A stretch of 64,000 bases of DNA from Desulfotignum sp. (GCA_011390635.1 JAABSA010000010.1:51954-115953), one strand, 5' to 3'; counted from the first letter of the stretch, positions 27,901 to 36,546 are shown. The notes: generated by a model from the sequence alone, not told the origin. A program made the numbers and translations.

Positions 27901-27998
27901 AAACCTCCCAGGCGGTTCTCATGCCCCAGATGCCGGATACTGCCAATGATGCAATGCCCGATATTCCGGTGATTGATAACCGGAGGATGAACCAATAA
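24966..27998 (+). CDS. Two-receiver plus PEP/pyruvate-binding ATP-grasp protein
   Basis: A ~1010-residue protein. The N-terminal ~380 residues contain two receiver-like domains. The first (DILLVSSPYDAFIMEEEG) lacks the normal acidic pocket; the second (IIMVEDSPHHYSAIL with LSVFSDMRYPR) keeps an acidic pair and a candidate phospho-aspartate. The central part matches the nucleotide-binding domain of PEP synthase/PPDK (GGKARGLAFMA, VRSSSLFEDAHYQPFAGLY). The phosphohistidine TSH domain and PEP-binding barrel of true PEP synthase are missing. The C-terminal GPGRWGSSDRWLGIPV block is typical of this large variant. It probably senses phosphorylation and acts as a kinase or phosphotransferase; reaction unknown. 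Start ATG 24966 is preferred. Confidence 0.8.
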   Translation: MDVSATQESGIKIYHELMANKVGDILLVSSPYDAFIMEEEGRLSNRIINEYKGLNLSKPPRLTWVSSAGEAFERLESKKFDLILAMPSLDGMDVQTLGKKVKKHYADLPFFMLLHNTCNINQYICLDNGTAIDRTYIWGGNADLLLAIIKNFEDEKNVGFDTENAKVRVIIMVEDSPHHYSAILPVIYKQIVLQTQSVIDESINEEHRLLKMRGRPKVLLAHSYEQAMALYEKYKPYVLSVFSDMRYPRNGREDENAGFRLLRKIKQQMPDLPLLVLSTEERSRDMAHKIPAVFVNKNSANLNDRIKTFFVGCLGFGAFVFRMPDGKEIARASDLRAIEKILPEIPDESIVFHARNNDFSRWLMARSEISFALSLRPYTIDDFPDPKTLKRFLIDSIRARRQGTRQGQVIEFNSKKFDSETEFMKIGTGSLGGKARGLAFMASQIKRDDVLMKKFPDVHINIPQTFVISTDGFKMFIEDNKLARLLDPGRDLTDEQVVEAFVKARFPDWLKQNLKVYLEHVHYPIAVRSSSLFEDAHYQPFAGLYKTYMLPNADDRLEKRLERLIMAIKMVYASTYLKAPRSYAKSTMHRTEDEEMAVILQQLTGLRHKHYFYPSIAGVAQSYNFYPIAHLKAEEGISYIALGLGKIVMEGGQTLRFCPKYPQFLPQFSMVDDILENSQKYFYALKMDVLPRIDEFYADPAEDPTLAKLELMDAQDHPVVQQLCSTFHAQDNRIRDIYSKKGFPVLTFAGILKHNSFPLADILAEVTRIGSRWMGSSVEVEFAVNLPLEVKEKPKFSLLQIRPMGRYKQNLEVKITRENRDKAFCFSAHSLGNGEYKDIHDLVYVDPEGFDPARTHQIAKEINKMNALFNDTGKKYVLIGPGRWGSSDRWLGIPVAWNDISNVGVMVETTIESIKADPSQGSHFFQNITSLGISYITVSEKSEDFIDYEFFKCRICTNATTYLKHIHFENGILIRVDGKTSQAVLMPQMPDTANDAMPDIPVIDNRRMNQ

Positions 27999-28025
27999 CG
28001 CGTATATTGTAAGGAAGTGTGTTTC

Positions 28026-29066
28026 ATGATGTCTTCCCATGATATTTCAAAACTTTATGACGGCAACGGCCCTGTCATTATCACCATTGACTCCCACACC
28101 GAAGGGGAAGTCACCCGCCTGATTGTGGATGGTATGCCTGAAATTTCCGGCAATACCATGATGGAAAAACTGGTCTGTTTTAAAACCCGCCATGATTCGG
28201 TCCGCTGTCTGTTGACCAAGGAACCCAGGGGATCACGTCAGGTTCTGGCGGCCCTGGTCACAGAACCGGTTACGCCGGGTGCGGCTTTCGGGCTGATCTA
28301 CATGGATGCAAAAAGATATCCTTATTTGTGCGGCCATGCTACCATCGGGGCGGTGACCACCTTGGCCCGCACCGGGACCCTTTCATTGGAAGAAGGAGAA
28401 AACCAGGTGGGTATCGATACCCCCTCCGGGGTGATGAACGCCCTGGCCCATGTGCACCAGGGACAGTTGGCATCTGTTTCCATCACAATGGTGCCGTCGT
28501 TTGTGCTGGCAACCGATCAGCGGATCCAGGTGGACGGGTTTGGACCAATTTTTGTGGATCTGGTATGCACTGGCGGCTTTTTTGCAATGGTGGATGCAAC
28601 CCAAATCAAACTGGCCCCGGTTCTGGAAAACAAGGCTGTGCTGGTGGACCTGGGCATGAAAATTATTGATGCCGCCAATACGCAGTTGACCGTGGTGCAT
28701 CCGGAGCGGCCGGATGTCAATACCGTGGATGTGACCGAATTTTATGATTCTCACACAACAGATGGACAGGCAGGGGGCAGGGGTATGGTGGTCTATGGAG
28801 AATCCCATATGGACCGGTCTCCGTGCGGTACCGGCACCGCTTCCAAGCTGGCACTGCTGCACCATTACGGCAAAATTGGGCTGCACCAGCCCTATGCCAA
28901 TGCCAGTCCCCTGGGAACGGTATTTGAGGCACAACTGGTGGAAAAAACGTATATCGGTTCCATGGACGCCTGTGTCACCCGCATTACCGGCAAGGCCTGG
29001 ATCACCGGGGTGCACCATTTTGTCCTGGATAAAACCGACCCGTTTCAAAAAGGATATCTGGTCTGA
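28026..29066 (+). CDS. Proline racemase / hydroxyproline epimerase family enzyme
   Basis: A 346-residue cofactor-independent racemase-family enzyme. Both catalytic thiols are present: C102 in PYLCGHATIG and C267 in RSPCGTGTAS. Members that act as trans-3-hydroxyproline dehydratases have replaced the first cysteine, so racemase or 2-epimerase activity is expected here. N-terminal SHTEGEVTRLIVDG is standard. AAGGAAG lies 8 bases before ATG 28026. Its stop overlaps the amidohydrolase start (TGATG). Proline, 4-hydroxyproline or another cyclic imino acid are all possible substrates. Confidence 0.88.
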   Translation: MMSSHDISKLYDGNGPVIITIDSHTEGEVTRLIVDGMPEISGNTMMEKLVCFKTRHDSVRCLLTKEPRGSRQVLAALVTEPVTPGAAFGLIYMDAKRYPYLCGHATIGAVTTLARTGTLSLEEGENQVGIDTPSGVMNALAHVHQGQLASVSITMVPSFVLATDQRIQVDGFGPIFVDLVCTGGFFAMVDATQIKLAPVLENKAVLVDLGMKIIDAANTQLTVVHPERPDVNTVDVTEFYDSHTTDGQAGGRGMVVYGESHMDRSPCGTGTASKLALLHHYGKIGLHQPYANASPLGTVFEAQLVEKTYIGSMDACVTRITGKAWITGVHHFVLDKTDPFQKGYLV

Positions 29067-30706
29067 TGACACCTGATCTGATTTTATACAACGCCACCCT
29101 TTATACCCCTGGATCCGTGTATACTCCGGAATCGGTCTCTGTACCCTTTTCCGGTCATGTTCCCGCCACTGCCCTTGCTGTAGCAGGCCGGCACATTGCA
29201 GCCATGGGGGATGATACAACCATCCTGTCCATGGCAGGTACCGCTACCCACACCCGGGATCTGAAAAAAAAACTGGTACTGCCCGGTTTCACTGATACCC
29301 ATTTTCATTTTTATGAATGGGCCGTGAACCTCAACAGCATTGATTTTGCCAAAACCGTTGATTTTGCCGGTATGGAAACTGCCGTATCCAAAAAAGCAGC
29401 CTTGCTGGGGCCTGGGAAATGGATACTGGGACAGGGGTTCAATGAATCGGACTGGCCGGAAAACCGCATGCCGGACCGGCTGGATCTGGACCGGGCCGCC
29501 CCTGAAAATCCGGTATGCATCTGGCGGTGTGATCTGCACCTGGCGGTGGCCAATTCCATGGCCCTGTCCCTGGCCGGAATTGATTCATCGACTCCCGATC
29601 CGGAAGAAGGCGTGATCGTTCGGGATGGCAGCGGATCTCCCACCGGAGTTCTCAAGGAGAGCGCCCCCAATATGATCCGGGCCGTGGTACCGGAGCTGAC
29701 GCAGGTCCAGCTGCTGGAAAACATGGAAAAAGCCATGGCCCTTGCCCACGGCATGGGCCTCACCGGTATCCATGATATCCGGCTCATGGGCGGCAAAGAG
29801 GGGGCCACGGCATGGAAAGCCTGGCAGTCTCTTCATGCCGATGGAAAACTGGCGTTGCGCTGTCATGTGACGCTGCCCGGGGAAATGACCCGCCAGGCGG
29901 TGGAGCTGGGTCTGTGTACCGGGTTCGGGGATGATATTTTGCGCATCGGACATTTGAAATTCTTTAGTGACGGCGGCATGGGTGCCAGGACGGCCTGGAT
30001 GACAGAACCCTACCTGGATGCGGAATACGGAATGCCCCTGACACCAATGGAGGAGATTGAACAGGCGGTGATTGTTGCGGACCGGGCCGGTCTTTCCTGT
30101 ATGGTCCATGCGGTTGGGGACCGGGCTGTTCGTGAAATTCTTTCAGTCTTTGCCGGGGTGCAGGCCCGCAACCAAAGCAATTGCCGGATTCCCCACCGCC
30201 TGGAACATGCCCAGATGATTATGCCGGGGGATCTGCAGGTGTTGGGCCGGCTGAAAAATCTGGCGGTTTCCTGCCAGCCCAACAACATGAGTCTGGATAT
30301 TTCCATGATCGACCAGTGTGCCGGCCAAAGAGGAGAACTTGCCTATAATTTCAAACATATTCTGGCCACAGGCGTTCCCACCATGTTCAGTTCTGATGCT
30401 CCGGTGGCTGATCCCAATCCCTTTTGCGGCATCTATTCGGCTGTCACCCGCAAACGCATGAACAAAACCCCGAAAGCCGGCTGGTACCCGGAACAGTGCC
30501 TCACCGTTGACCAGGCCGTGCAGGGGTATACCCTGACTCCGGCCGTGGCATCGGGCATGGGAGAATCTCTGGGCAGCCTGGCTGTGGGAAAATGGGCGGA
30601 CCTCATTGTGGCAGACCGCAATATTTTTGCCATTGATCCGGAGGACATTGCTGACGCCAGGGTTGTGCTGACCCTGTTTGACGGAAAAATTGTCTATGAA
30701 CGATAA
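29066..30706 (+). CDS. YtcJ-like metal-dependent amidohydrolase
   Basis: A 546-residue amidohydrolase (amidohydro_3/YtcJ type) that hydrolyses an amide, N-formyl or cyclic amide bond. The metal-binding HxH is in DTHFHFYEWAV near residue 78. Later metal and substrate residues lie in MVHAVGDRAVRE and IPHRLEHAQM, and the C-terminal SSDAPVADPNPF and GKWADLIV are typical. It overlaps the racemase gene by one base and the regulator start by about ten, implying one operon. The substrate is not deducible; context suggests a derivative of an amino acid. Confidence 0.87.
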   Translation: MTPDLILYNATLYTPGSVYTPESVSVPFSGHVPATALAVAGRHIAAMGDDTTILSMAGTATHTRDLKKKLVLPGFTDTHFHFYEWAVNLNSIDFAKTVDFAGMETAVSKKAALLGPGKWILGQGFNESDWPENRMPDRLDLDRAAPENPVCIWRCDLHLAVANSMALSLAGIDSSTPDPEEGVIVRDGSGSPTGVLKESAPNMIRAVVPELTQVQLLENMEKAMALAHGMGLTGIHDIRLMGGKEGATAWKAWQSLHADGKLALRCHVTLPGEMTRQAVELGLCTGFGDDILRIGHLKFFSDGGMGARTAWMTEPYLDAEYGMPLTPMEEIEQAVIVADRAGLSCMVHAVGDRAVREILSVFAGVQARNQSNCRIPHRLEHAQMIMPGDLQVLGRLKNLAVSCQPNNMSLDISMIDQCAGQRGELAYNFKHILATGVPTMFSSDAPVADPNPFCGIYSAVTRKRMNKTPKAGWYPEQCLTVDQAVQGYTLTPAVASGMGESLGSLAVGKWADLIVADRNIFAIDPEDIADARVVLTLFDGKIVYER

Positions 30707-32087
30707 AGACCGGTTTTTTCTGGAAACCATTTTCAGCCGCTCTGCAGACGGGTTGATGATCTGTGACGGCCAGGGCCGGATATTGAAAATGAACCAGGCA
30801 GCGGAACGGCTCAACGGCATAAAGGCATCGGATGTTCTGGGAAAAGATGTCAGAACGTTGGTGACAGAAGGCCAGATCAACCGGTCCGCCACCCAGGAGG
30901 TGCTGGAAACCCGGCGCCAGGTAAGCCTGGTACAGACTACCCCTCGATCGGGCTATTCCCTGCTTGTGACAGGCACTCCCGTGTTTGACGATACCGGTGG
31001 CGTTGCCTATGTGGTGGTGAACGAGCGCGATATTTCCCTGATCCGGGACATGCGCAGAAAACTGGCCCAGGTGCGCCAGGAATCGGAAAAAATGCGTGAT
31101 GAACTTGCGGAACTGAGCCTGCGGGAACTGGCAGACAACCATATTGTGGCCAAAAGTTCTTCCATGAAACAGACGGTGCACCTGGCACTTAAGCTGGCAC
31201 GTATCGGTGCTTCCAATATCCTGCTCCAGGGGGAGTCCGGCACCGGCAAGGGGCTGCTGGCAAAGTTCATACACAAACACAGCCTGCGGGACGGCAGGCC
31301 GTTTATACAGATCAATTGTGCCGCGTTACCGGAGAATTTACTGGAAGCGGAACTGTTCGGGTATGAAAAAGGGGCATTTACCGGTGCCAGGGATACCGGC
31401 AAAGCAGGTCTGTTTGAGCTGGCAGCCGGAGGGACTCTTTTTCTGGATGAGATCGGCGAACTGTCCCCCGTTGTTCAGGCCAAGCTGCTCAAATATCTGG
31501 ATGACCAGGAAATCATGCCCGTGGGCGGTACCAAACCCAAGAAAATAGACTGTTCCATTCTTGCTGCCACCAACCGGGATCTGGAACAGCAGACCCGAAA
31601 AAAATTGTTCCGCCTGGACCTGCTCCACCGGCTGAACACCTTTACGCTGGTTATTCCGCCCCTGCGGGACCGGCCCGAAGATATTGTAGAACTGACCCGA
31701 ATCTGTCTGACACGGTATAACAAAAAATACAACCGCCGGGCCCAGATTGGGTACAGGGCCCTGCAGGCATTGAAATCCCATTCTTTTGCCGGCAATGTCC
31801 GGGAGCTGGTCAATATCATCAAACAGGCAGTGGCCATGTGTGAACGCCGGCAGCTTGATGATTACCTGGTAAGGTTCACGGAAACACCACTGACTTCGTC
31901 TGCCGGCCCCGATATGCGGGATGCCTGCAAAGGTCTTGTCCAGGCAGTTGAAGTGGTGGAACATGACATGCTCATGCAGGCGGCTGCCTGCTGCAGAACT
32001 ACCCGGGAAGCCGCTTCTTTTCTGGGGATCAGCCAGCCCACGGTGGTCAGAAAATGTAAAAAACACGGCATCGTTATAAAGCCGTGA
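30696..32087 (+). CDS. PAS-domain sigma-54-dependent transcriptional activator
   Basis: A 463-residue enhancer-binding protein. N-terminal PAS domain (DGLMICDGQGRILKMNQAAERL), a coiled-coil stretch near 120-150, the AAA+ domain with Walker A GESGTGKG at about 179, sigma-54 contact loop GAFTGA at 226 and Walker B GTLFLDEIGEL, and a C-terminal Fis-like helix-turn-helix (TREAASFLGISQPTVVRK). Related RocR/PrdR-type regulators sense amino acids through PAS. A candidate -24/-12 promoter lies about 225 bases downstream, before the ABC importer, making that operon its likely target. Confidence 0.93.
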   Translation: MNDKDRFFLETIFSRSADGLMICDGQGRILKMNQAAERLNGIKASDVLGKDVRTLVTEGQINRSATQEVLETRRQVSLVQTTPRSGYSLLVTGTPVFDDTGGVAYVVVNERDISLIRDMRRKLAQVRQESEKMRDELAELSLRELADNHIVAKSSSMKQTVHLALKLARIGASNILLQGESGTGKGLLAKFIHKHSLRDGRPFIQINCAALPENLLEAELFGYEKGAFTGARDTGKAGLFELAAGGTLFLDEIGELSPVVQAKLLKYLDDQEIMPVGGTKPKKIDCSILAATNRDLEQQTRKKLFRLDLLHRLNTFTLVIPPLRDRPEDIVELTRICLTRYNKKYNRRAQIGYRALQALKSHSFAGNVRELVNIIKQAVAMCERRQLDDYLVRFTETPLTSSAGPDMRDACKGLVQAVEVVEHDMLMQAAACCRTTREAASFLGISQPTVVRKCKKHGIVIKP

Positions 32088-32146
32088 TTCTTTTTTGAAT
32101 CAGAAGTGGGTTGGTTCCACATTACAAAAGGATTTGTGAAAAACAG

Positions 32147-32228
32147 CTTGATTCATTATCGAATCGAATCGTATTTAATATAATAACAAGTAGTTGTCTG
32201 ACAACAAGTGATTTATTTATGAATCAAG
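32147..32228. promoter_or_regulatory. Candidate upstream activator sites
   Basis: A 10-bp inverted repeat (CTTGATTCAT at 32147 and ATGAATCAAG at 32219) encloses a perfect palindrome GTTGTC-T-GACAAC at 32193-32205. A further TGATTC/GAATCA pair overlaps the regulator stop at 32085-32102. They sit about 85-165 bases upstream of the -24/-12 promoter, the usual range for sigma-54 activator binding. Confidence 0.5.
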
Positions 32229-32311
32229 TCTTTGAATAAAATGGATATGATGGGCATGAAAATTGTAATAATATATTTATTTTCAATATGTTGCAAATAT
32301 TTTATCGATTC

Positions 32312-32327
32312 TGGCACACATATTGTA
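32312..32327 (+). promoter_or_regulatory. Candidate sigma-54 (-24/-12) promoter
   Basis: TGGCAC, 5 bases, TTGTA matches the sigma-54 consensus TGGCAC-N5-TTGCW with exact spacing; the only deviation is T for C in the -12 element. It lies about 85 bases before the first permease start, in an A/T-rich 323-base gap that follows the sigma-54 activator gene. Confidence 0.7.
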
Positions 32328-32410
32328 TAGTTAATTGTATTGTAAGCTGGTGTGAATAGATTCGGTTATGTCCCACAGGAATACGTAAAAACCAATGAAG
32401 GTGTTGATCT

Positions 32411-33277
32411 ATGAAAGAAAAACCTTGGAAACCCTGGCTGCTGCTGTCACCTTCCCTGACAGCCGTATTTTTGCTGCTCATTGTTCCGGTCTGTTTTGTG
32501 GTGGTCTACAGTTTCTGGCTCAGGGCCCCCAGCGGCATGGATATTCCGGCATTTCAGTTCGGCAATTATGCCAAATTTTTTGCAGATTCCTTTTATCCCG
32601 TCATTCTGCTCAATACCATCCGGGTTGCCCTTGAAACCGTTTTTATCTGTCTGATCATGGGCTATATCCCGGCCTATTTTTTTTACCGCACCGAATCCCG
32701 GTTAAAACCGTTTCTCATGATTCTGGTCATGCTGCCCTTCTGGATCAGTTTTATCATCCGTACCCTAAGCTGGATCAATATCCTGGGAGATTCAGGTCTG
32801 ATCAACCACCTGCTGTTGAAATATGGCATGATTACCACCCCCCTTCCCATGCTGTACAATGAAGGGGCCGTGATCATGGGATTGATTCAATATCTGCTGC
32901 CTTTCATGATTTTAAATATATATGTGAGTCTGGATGGTATTGACAAAAGTCTGACAGAGGCGGCCCAGAGCCTGGGGTGCACGGAATGGCAGGCATTCCG
33001 GGAGGTTACCCTGCCCCTGAGTCTGCCCGGGGTGAGTGCCGGGTGTCTTCTGGTATTCGTGCTCACCTGCGGCACCTATCTGCCGCCCATGATCCTGGGA
33101 GGACCGAATAATGAAATGATTGCCAACCTGATCTTCAAGCGGGTCATCGGCACCCTGGACTGGCCGTTCGGGTCGGCGATTTCCGTCATTCTCCTGTTGC
33201 TGCTGGTCATCATCGTCTATACCTATAACCGGTATATGGGCATTAACCAGATATTCAAATCCCTGAGCAAAGGGTAA
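32411..33277 (+). CDS. ABC permease, PotB-like
   Basis: A 288-residue inner-membrane permease with about six hydrophobic segments and the EAA loop (TEAAQSLGCTEWQAFREVTLPLSLPG) of binding-protein-dependent importers of the spermidine/putrescine/2-aminoethylphosphonate group. AAGGTG precedes the ATG. First gene behind the candidate sigma-54 promoter; followed by a PotC-like permease, a substrate-binding protein and the ATPase, a complete importer. The ligand is probably cationic or amino-acid-like, by family and by the enzymes downstream. Confidence 0.92.
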   Translation: MKEKPWKPWLLLSPSLTAVFLLLIVPVCFVVVYSFWLRAPSGMDIPAFQFGNYAKFFADSFYPVILLNTIRVALETVFICLIMGYIPAYFFYRTESRLKPFLMILVMLPFWISFIIRTLSWINILGDSGLINHLLLKYGMITTPLPMLYNEGAVIMGLIQYLLPFMILNIYVSLDGIDKSLTEAAQSLGCTEWQAFREVTLPLSLPGVSAGCLLVFVLTCGTYLPPMILGGPNNEMIANLIFKRVIGTLDWPFGSAISVILLLLLVIIVYTYNRYMGINQIFKSLSKG

Positions 33278-33288
33278 AGGGAAAAGAT

Positions 33289-34089
33289 ATGAAAAAACTG
33301 ATTTCCGGCTGGACCCTGATCAAACTCTATACCATTCTGGTGTATGTCTGGATGTTCGCTCCCATTGTGGCGGTGGTGATACTGGCGTTCAACCCCCAGC
33401 AGTTCGGTACCTTTCCCATGGAAGGGTTCAGCTTCAAATGGTTTGTCAAGCTTTCCCAGAACTCCACCATCCTGGATGCCTTTAAAAACTCTCTGGTGCT
33501 GGGCTCGCTCACCGCTGTTTTTGCCACTGCCATCGGTGTCCCGGCGGCCCTGGCCTTTATCCGGTATGAATTCAAAGGCAAGGAGTTTTTAAACACCATG
33601 CTCATTGCGCCCATCATGATTCCGGAAGTGATCCTGGGTGTGGCCCTGCTGTTGTTCATCCGGTGGCTGCAGCAGCCAAAGAGTTTTGCCCTGCTGCTCA
33701 TCGGCCATGTGGTGCTGACGCTGCCCTATGTGCTTCTCATTGTCCAGGCGCGGCTGGTGGGAATCAAACGCGAGTATGAAGAAGCAGCCCTGTCTTTAGG
33801 GGCCAGCCCGTTTCAGACCTTTAGAGAAATCACCTTTCCATTGCTGGCCCCGGCCATTTTTGCGGGCATGCTGTTTGCCTTTACCATTTCATTTGATGAT
33901 GTCACCGCCACTCTTTTCTGGGCAACTGCCCAGAACCAGACCGTGCCGGTCCAGATATTCAGTATGCTCAGAACGTCCATCAGCCCTGAAATCAACGCCC
34001 TGGGAGCGGTCATGATCCTGTTGACCGTGTCGATTCCCCTGGCGGCAGGCTATGTGGCACGGCGATTTGCCAGGGGGAATACCCCCTGA
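33289..34089 (+). CDS. ABC permease, PotC-like
   Basis: A 266-residue membrane permease pairing with the preceding gene (11-base gap). The EAA motif appears as EEAALSLGASPFQTFREITFPLLAP, shown here in two parts: EEAALSLGASPF and REITFPLLAP. Several hydrophobic segments; C-terminal VARRFARG. Normal length for PotC. Confidence 0.92.
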   Translation: MKKLISGWTLIKLYTILVYVWMFAPIVAVVILAFNPQQFGTFPMEGFSFKWFVKLSQNSTILDAFKNSLVLGSLTAVFATAIGVPAALAFIRYEFKGKEFLNTMLIAPIMIPEVILGVALLLFIRWLQQPKSFALLLIGHVVLTLPYVLLIVQARLVGIKREYEEAALSLGASPFQTFREITFPLLAPAIFAGMLFAFTISFDDVTATLFWATAQNQTVPVQIFSMLRTSISPEINALGAVMILLTVSIPLAAGYVARRFARGNTP

Positions 34090-34164
34090 ATCGAATATGA
34101 CAGCACCCGGTTTTTTGGTCGGTGTGCATCCGGTATTTTAACGTGAGAGAAAAAGGAGAAGACA

Positions 34165-35325
34165 ATGGGAAAACAATTGAAAAAACGGCTGGATGATGTG
34201 TATCAAAACTATCTGGAAGGAAACATCACCCGGCGGGATTTTGTCAAGTTTGCCGGCATTGCAGGTGCTGCTCTGGGATTGGCAGGCGGACCTTTCGGCC
34301 TGATGGGCAACGCCTTTGCCAGCAAATCCATTACCTGTCATTCCTGGGGAGGAACTACATCAGAAGCATTGCGTAAATTTGCCTTTGATCCCTTTACCAA
34401 AGCAACCGGCATTGAAGTCATTGATGCGGCCTTCACCGGCATGGATGCATTTTTAACCCAGGTGAAAGCTTCCTATCCTCCCGGAGGAGAATTTAATATT
34501 GCCCATCTGAGTGCGGTGTATGATTATGCCCGTTATACGGATCTGGGGTTCGGTGTGGTCCTGGATGAAAGTAAAATTCCCAATCTCAAGAATGTCATGA
34601 CAAAAATGACCGATACTCTGAGAGGTATCACCAACGGTACTTTGTCAACAGTTCCCTATGACCTGGGCCAGACCGGCATCGCCTATAACACCAACCATAT
34701 CTCCAAGGAAAAAGCGGAAAAACTCGGCGCATCCTTGCTCTATGACAAGAGCCTGAAAGGCAAACTGGGCTCCTGGGGCGGGGATTTTAGAACCAATATG
34801 TGGTATGCGGCCCTGCACACCGGTCAAAGTCCCAATAACATCACAGATGTGGATGCGGTATGGGATGCTTTGACAGAACAGCGGAGCATGATGAAAAAAT
34901 ACTGGGCATCCGGATCGGAACTCATGAGTCTGCTGGCCAATGGTGAAATTTCTGCGACAGTGGCCTGGTCCGGCCGGGTGGCAGCTCTACAGGATCAGGG
35001 ACACCCCATTGGATACCTGGCACCTGACGGAACCTATTCATGGATGGAATACATGTATGTGCTCAAGGGTACGGACCTGGAAGTGGCCCAGCAGCTGCTT
35101 AATTTCATGCTCGAACCAGAAGCCTCCATTGCCGTGGCCCAGGGACAGAAATATCCACCGGCACTGGACCCCACCAAAGTGGAAATGCCTGAAGATGTGA
35201 AAAAACTACCGGCTTTTGATCCCACCGGCAAGCTCAACGGGTATCTGTTTGCAGATCCGGCCTACTGGAACAAGCACCAGCTGGAATGGGCGGAAAAATG
35301 GGACCGGATTATGGCAGGTGCATAA
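34165..35325 (+). CDS. Extracellular solute-binding protein with Tat signal, PotD-like
   Basis: A 386-residue periplasmic binding protein. The N-terminus carries a twin-arginine signal: TRRDFVKFAGIAGAALGLAGG ending near GNAFA, so it is probably exported folded. The mature part begins SKSITCHSWGG and has the type II binding-protein pattern of polyamine receptors (VPYDLGQTGIAYN, SWMEYMYVLKGT). Tat export is unusual for PotD but common in anaerobes' homologues. Ligand unknown. Confidence 0.9.
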   Translation: MGKQLKKRLDDVYQNYLEGNITRRDFVKFAGIAGAALGLAGGPFGLMGNAFASKSITCHSWGGTTSEALRKFAFDPFTKATGIEVIDAAFTGMDAFLTQVKASYPPGGEFNIAHLSAVYDYARYTDLGFGVVLDESKIPNLKNVMTKMTDTLRGITNGTLSTVPYDLGQTGIAYNTNHISKEKAEKLGASLLYDKSLKGKLGSWGGDFRTNMWYAALHTGQSPNNITDVDAVWDALTEQRSMMKKYWASGSELMSLLANGEISATVAWSGRVAALQDQGHPIGYLAPDGTYSWMEYMYVLKGTDLEVAQQLLNFMLEPEASIAVAQGQKYPPALDPTKVEMPEDVKKLPAFDPTGKLNGYLFADPAYWNKHQLEWAEKWDRIMAGA

Positions 35326-35348
35326 ATTGGGGTACATTACATGAACCT

Positions 35349-35378
35349 GGTACCCCGGCGGCATGGCTGCCGGGGGCC
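35349..35378 (+). terminator. Intra-operon hairpin after binding protein
   Basis: CCCCGGCGGC / GCTGCCGGGG (35353-35362 with 35366-35375, loop ATG) followed by CCTTTTCC. Hairpins here typically protect or attenuate transcripts so that the binding protein is made in excess over the ATPase. It weakens the in-frame ATG 35363, which sits in the loop, as start of the next gene. Confidence 0.6.
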
Positions 35379-35407
35379 TTTTCCATAAAAATTGGGAGAT
35401 AACTGGT

Positions 35408-36505
35408 TTGACACACGCAAAAGACCCGGCCTTTGTCAGGTTCCAGGGTATTGAAAAACGGTTTGGTGATCTGGTGGCAGTGCAGCCCATGGATCTGGAT
35501 ATTCCTGAAGGGTCCTTTGTTACCCTGCTGGGTCCGTCAGGGTGCGGAAAAACTACGCTTCTCCGGATGTTGGCCGGACTTGAACCACCAACCCGGGGGG
35601 ACATATTCATCAAGGGAAAGCGCATTAACGACACCCCCATCCACAAGCGCAACCTGGGCATGATATTCCAGAACTATGCGTTGTTTCCCCATAAAACAAT
35701 TTTTGATAACGTGGCCTTCGGCCTCAAATACCGGGATGTGTCAAAAACCGTGATGAAGGAAAAAGTGGAAAAAGCCCTGGAAACAGTCCGGCTGCCCGGG
35801 GTGGGAAACCGGATGCCCTCCCAGCTTTCAGGCGGCCAGCAGCAGCGCATCGCTTTGGCCCGGGCCATTGTCATTGAACCGGATGTTCTGCTGATGGATG
35901 AACCGTTGTCTGCCCTGGATGAGAACCTGAGAGAAGACATGCGCCGTGAGATTGATAATCTCCAGATGGAACTGGGGGTGACCACGATTTTTGTCACCCA
36001 TGACCAGAGAGAAGCCTTGTCCATGTCCGACAAGGTGGTGGTGATGAAAGACGGATATATTCAGCAGGAAGGAGAACCAGAAGAGGTTTATAACAACTCC
36101 GTCAACCATTTTGTAGCGGATTTTCTGGGGCATTCCAATTTTCTCAAAGCCCGTGTCCAGACCCGTAAAAACGGGTATTACGAGGCCAAACTCTTGGATG
36201 ACAGCATCTGTCTGGCCAGTCCGGTGGGGGAATTCGATGTGGGCGAAGATGCCGAGATCGTCATCCGTGCCCAGAAAATGACCCTGGGGTATCAAAAGGA
36301 TTATGCAAAAGAAGACGACATGAACTTCTTTTTTGGAAAAATTAAGGACCGCAGCTATATGGGAGGAGAGGTGAGTTATTTTGTGGAACTTGCCGACGGA
36401 CAGCTGCTGCATGTGATCAATTTTGTAAAACGCTCTCCCTATCGCCGGGGTGATGAGGTGTATATCAGGGTGGATCCGTTCCACTGCAGGTTGTTACAAT
36501 TATGA
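35408..36505 (+). CDS. ABC transporter ATP-binding protein, PotA-like
   Basis: A 365-residue ATPase. Walker A GPSGCGKTT, signature LSGGQQQRIALARA, Walker B LLMDEPLSALD, H-loop VTHDQREA, and a C-terminal TOBE regulatory domain. The start is taken as TTG 35408 (GGGAGA 8 bases before); ATG 35363 would fall in a hairpin loop. Energises the two permeases. Confidence 0.92.
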   Translation: MTHAKDPAFVRFQGIEKRFGDLVAVQPMDLDIPEGSFVTLLGPSGCGKTTLLRMLAGLEPPTRGDIFIKGKRINDTPIHKRNLGMIFQNYALFPHKTIFDNVAFGLKYRDVSKTVMKEKVEKALETVRLPGVGNRMPSQLSGGQQQRIALARAIVIEPDVLLMDEPLSALDENLREDMRREIDNLQMELGVTTIFVTHDQREALSMSDKVVVMKDGYIQQEGEPEEVYNNSVNHFVADFLGHSNFLKARVQTRKNGYYEAKLLDDSICLASPVGEFDVGEDAEIVIRAQKMTLGYQKDYAKEDDMNFFFGKIKDRSYMGGEVSYFVELADGQLLHVINFVKRSPYRRGDEVYIRVDPFHCRLLQL

Positions 36506-36546
36506 CATAACCCGGATGGGTTTTTACCAAAAAAAATGACGAAAGA

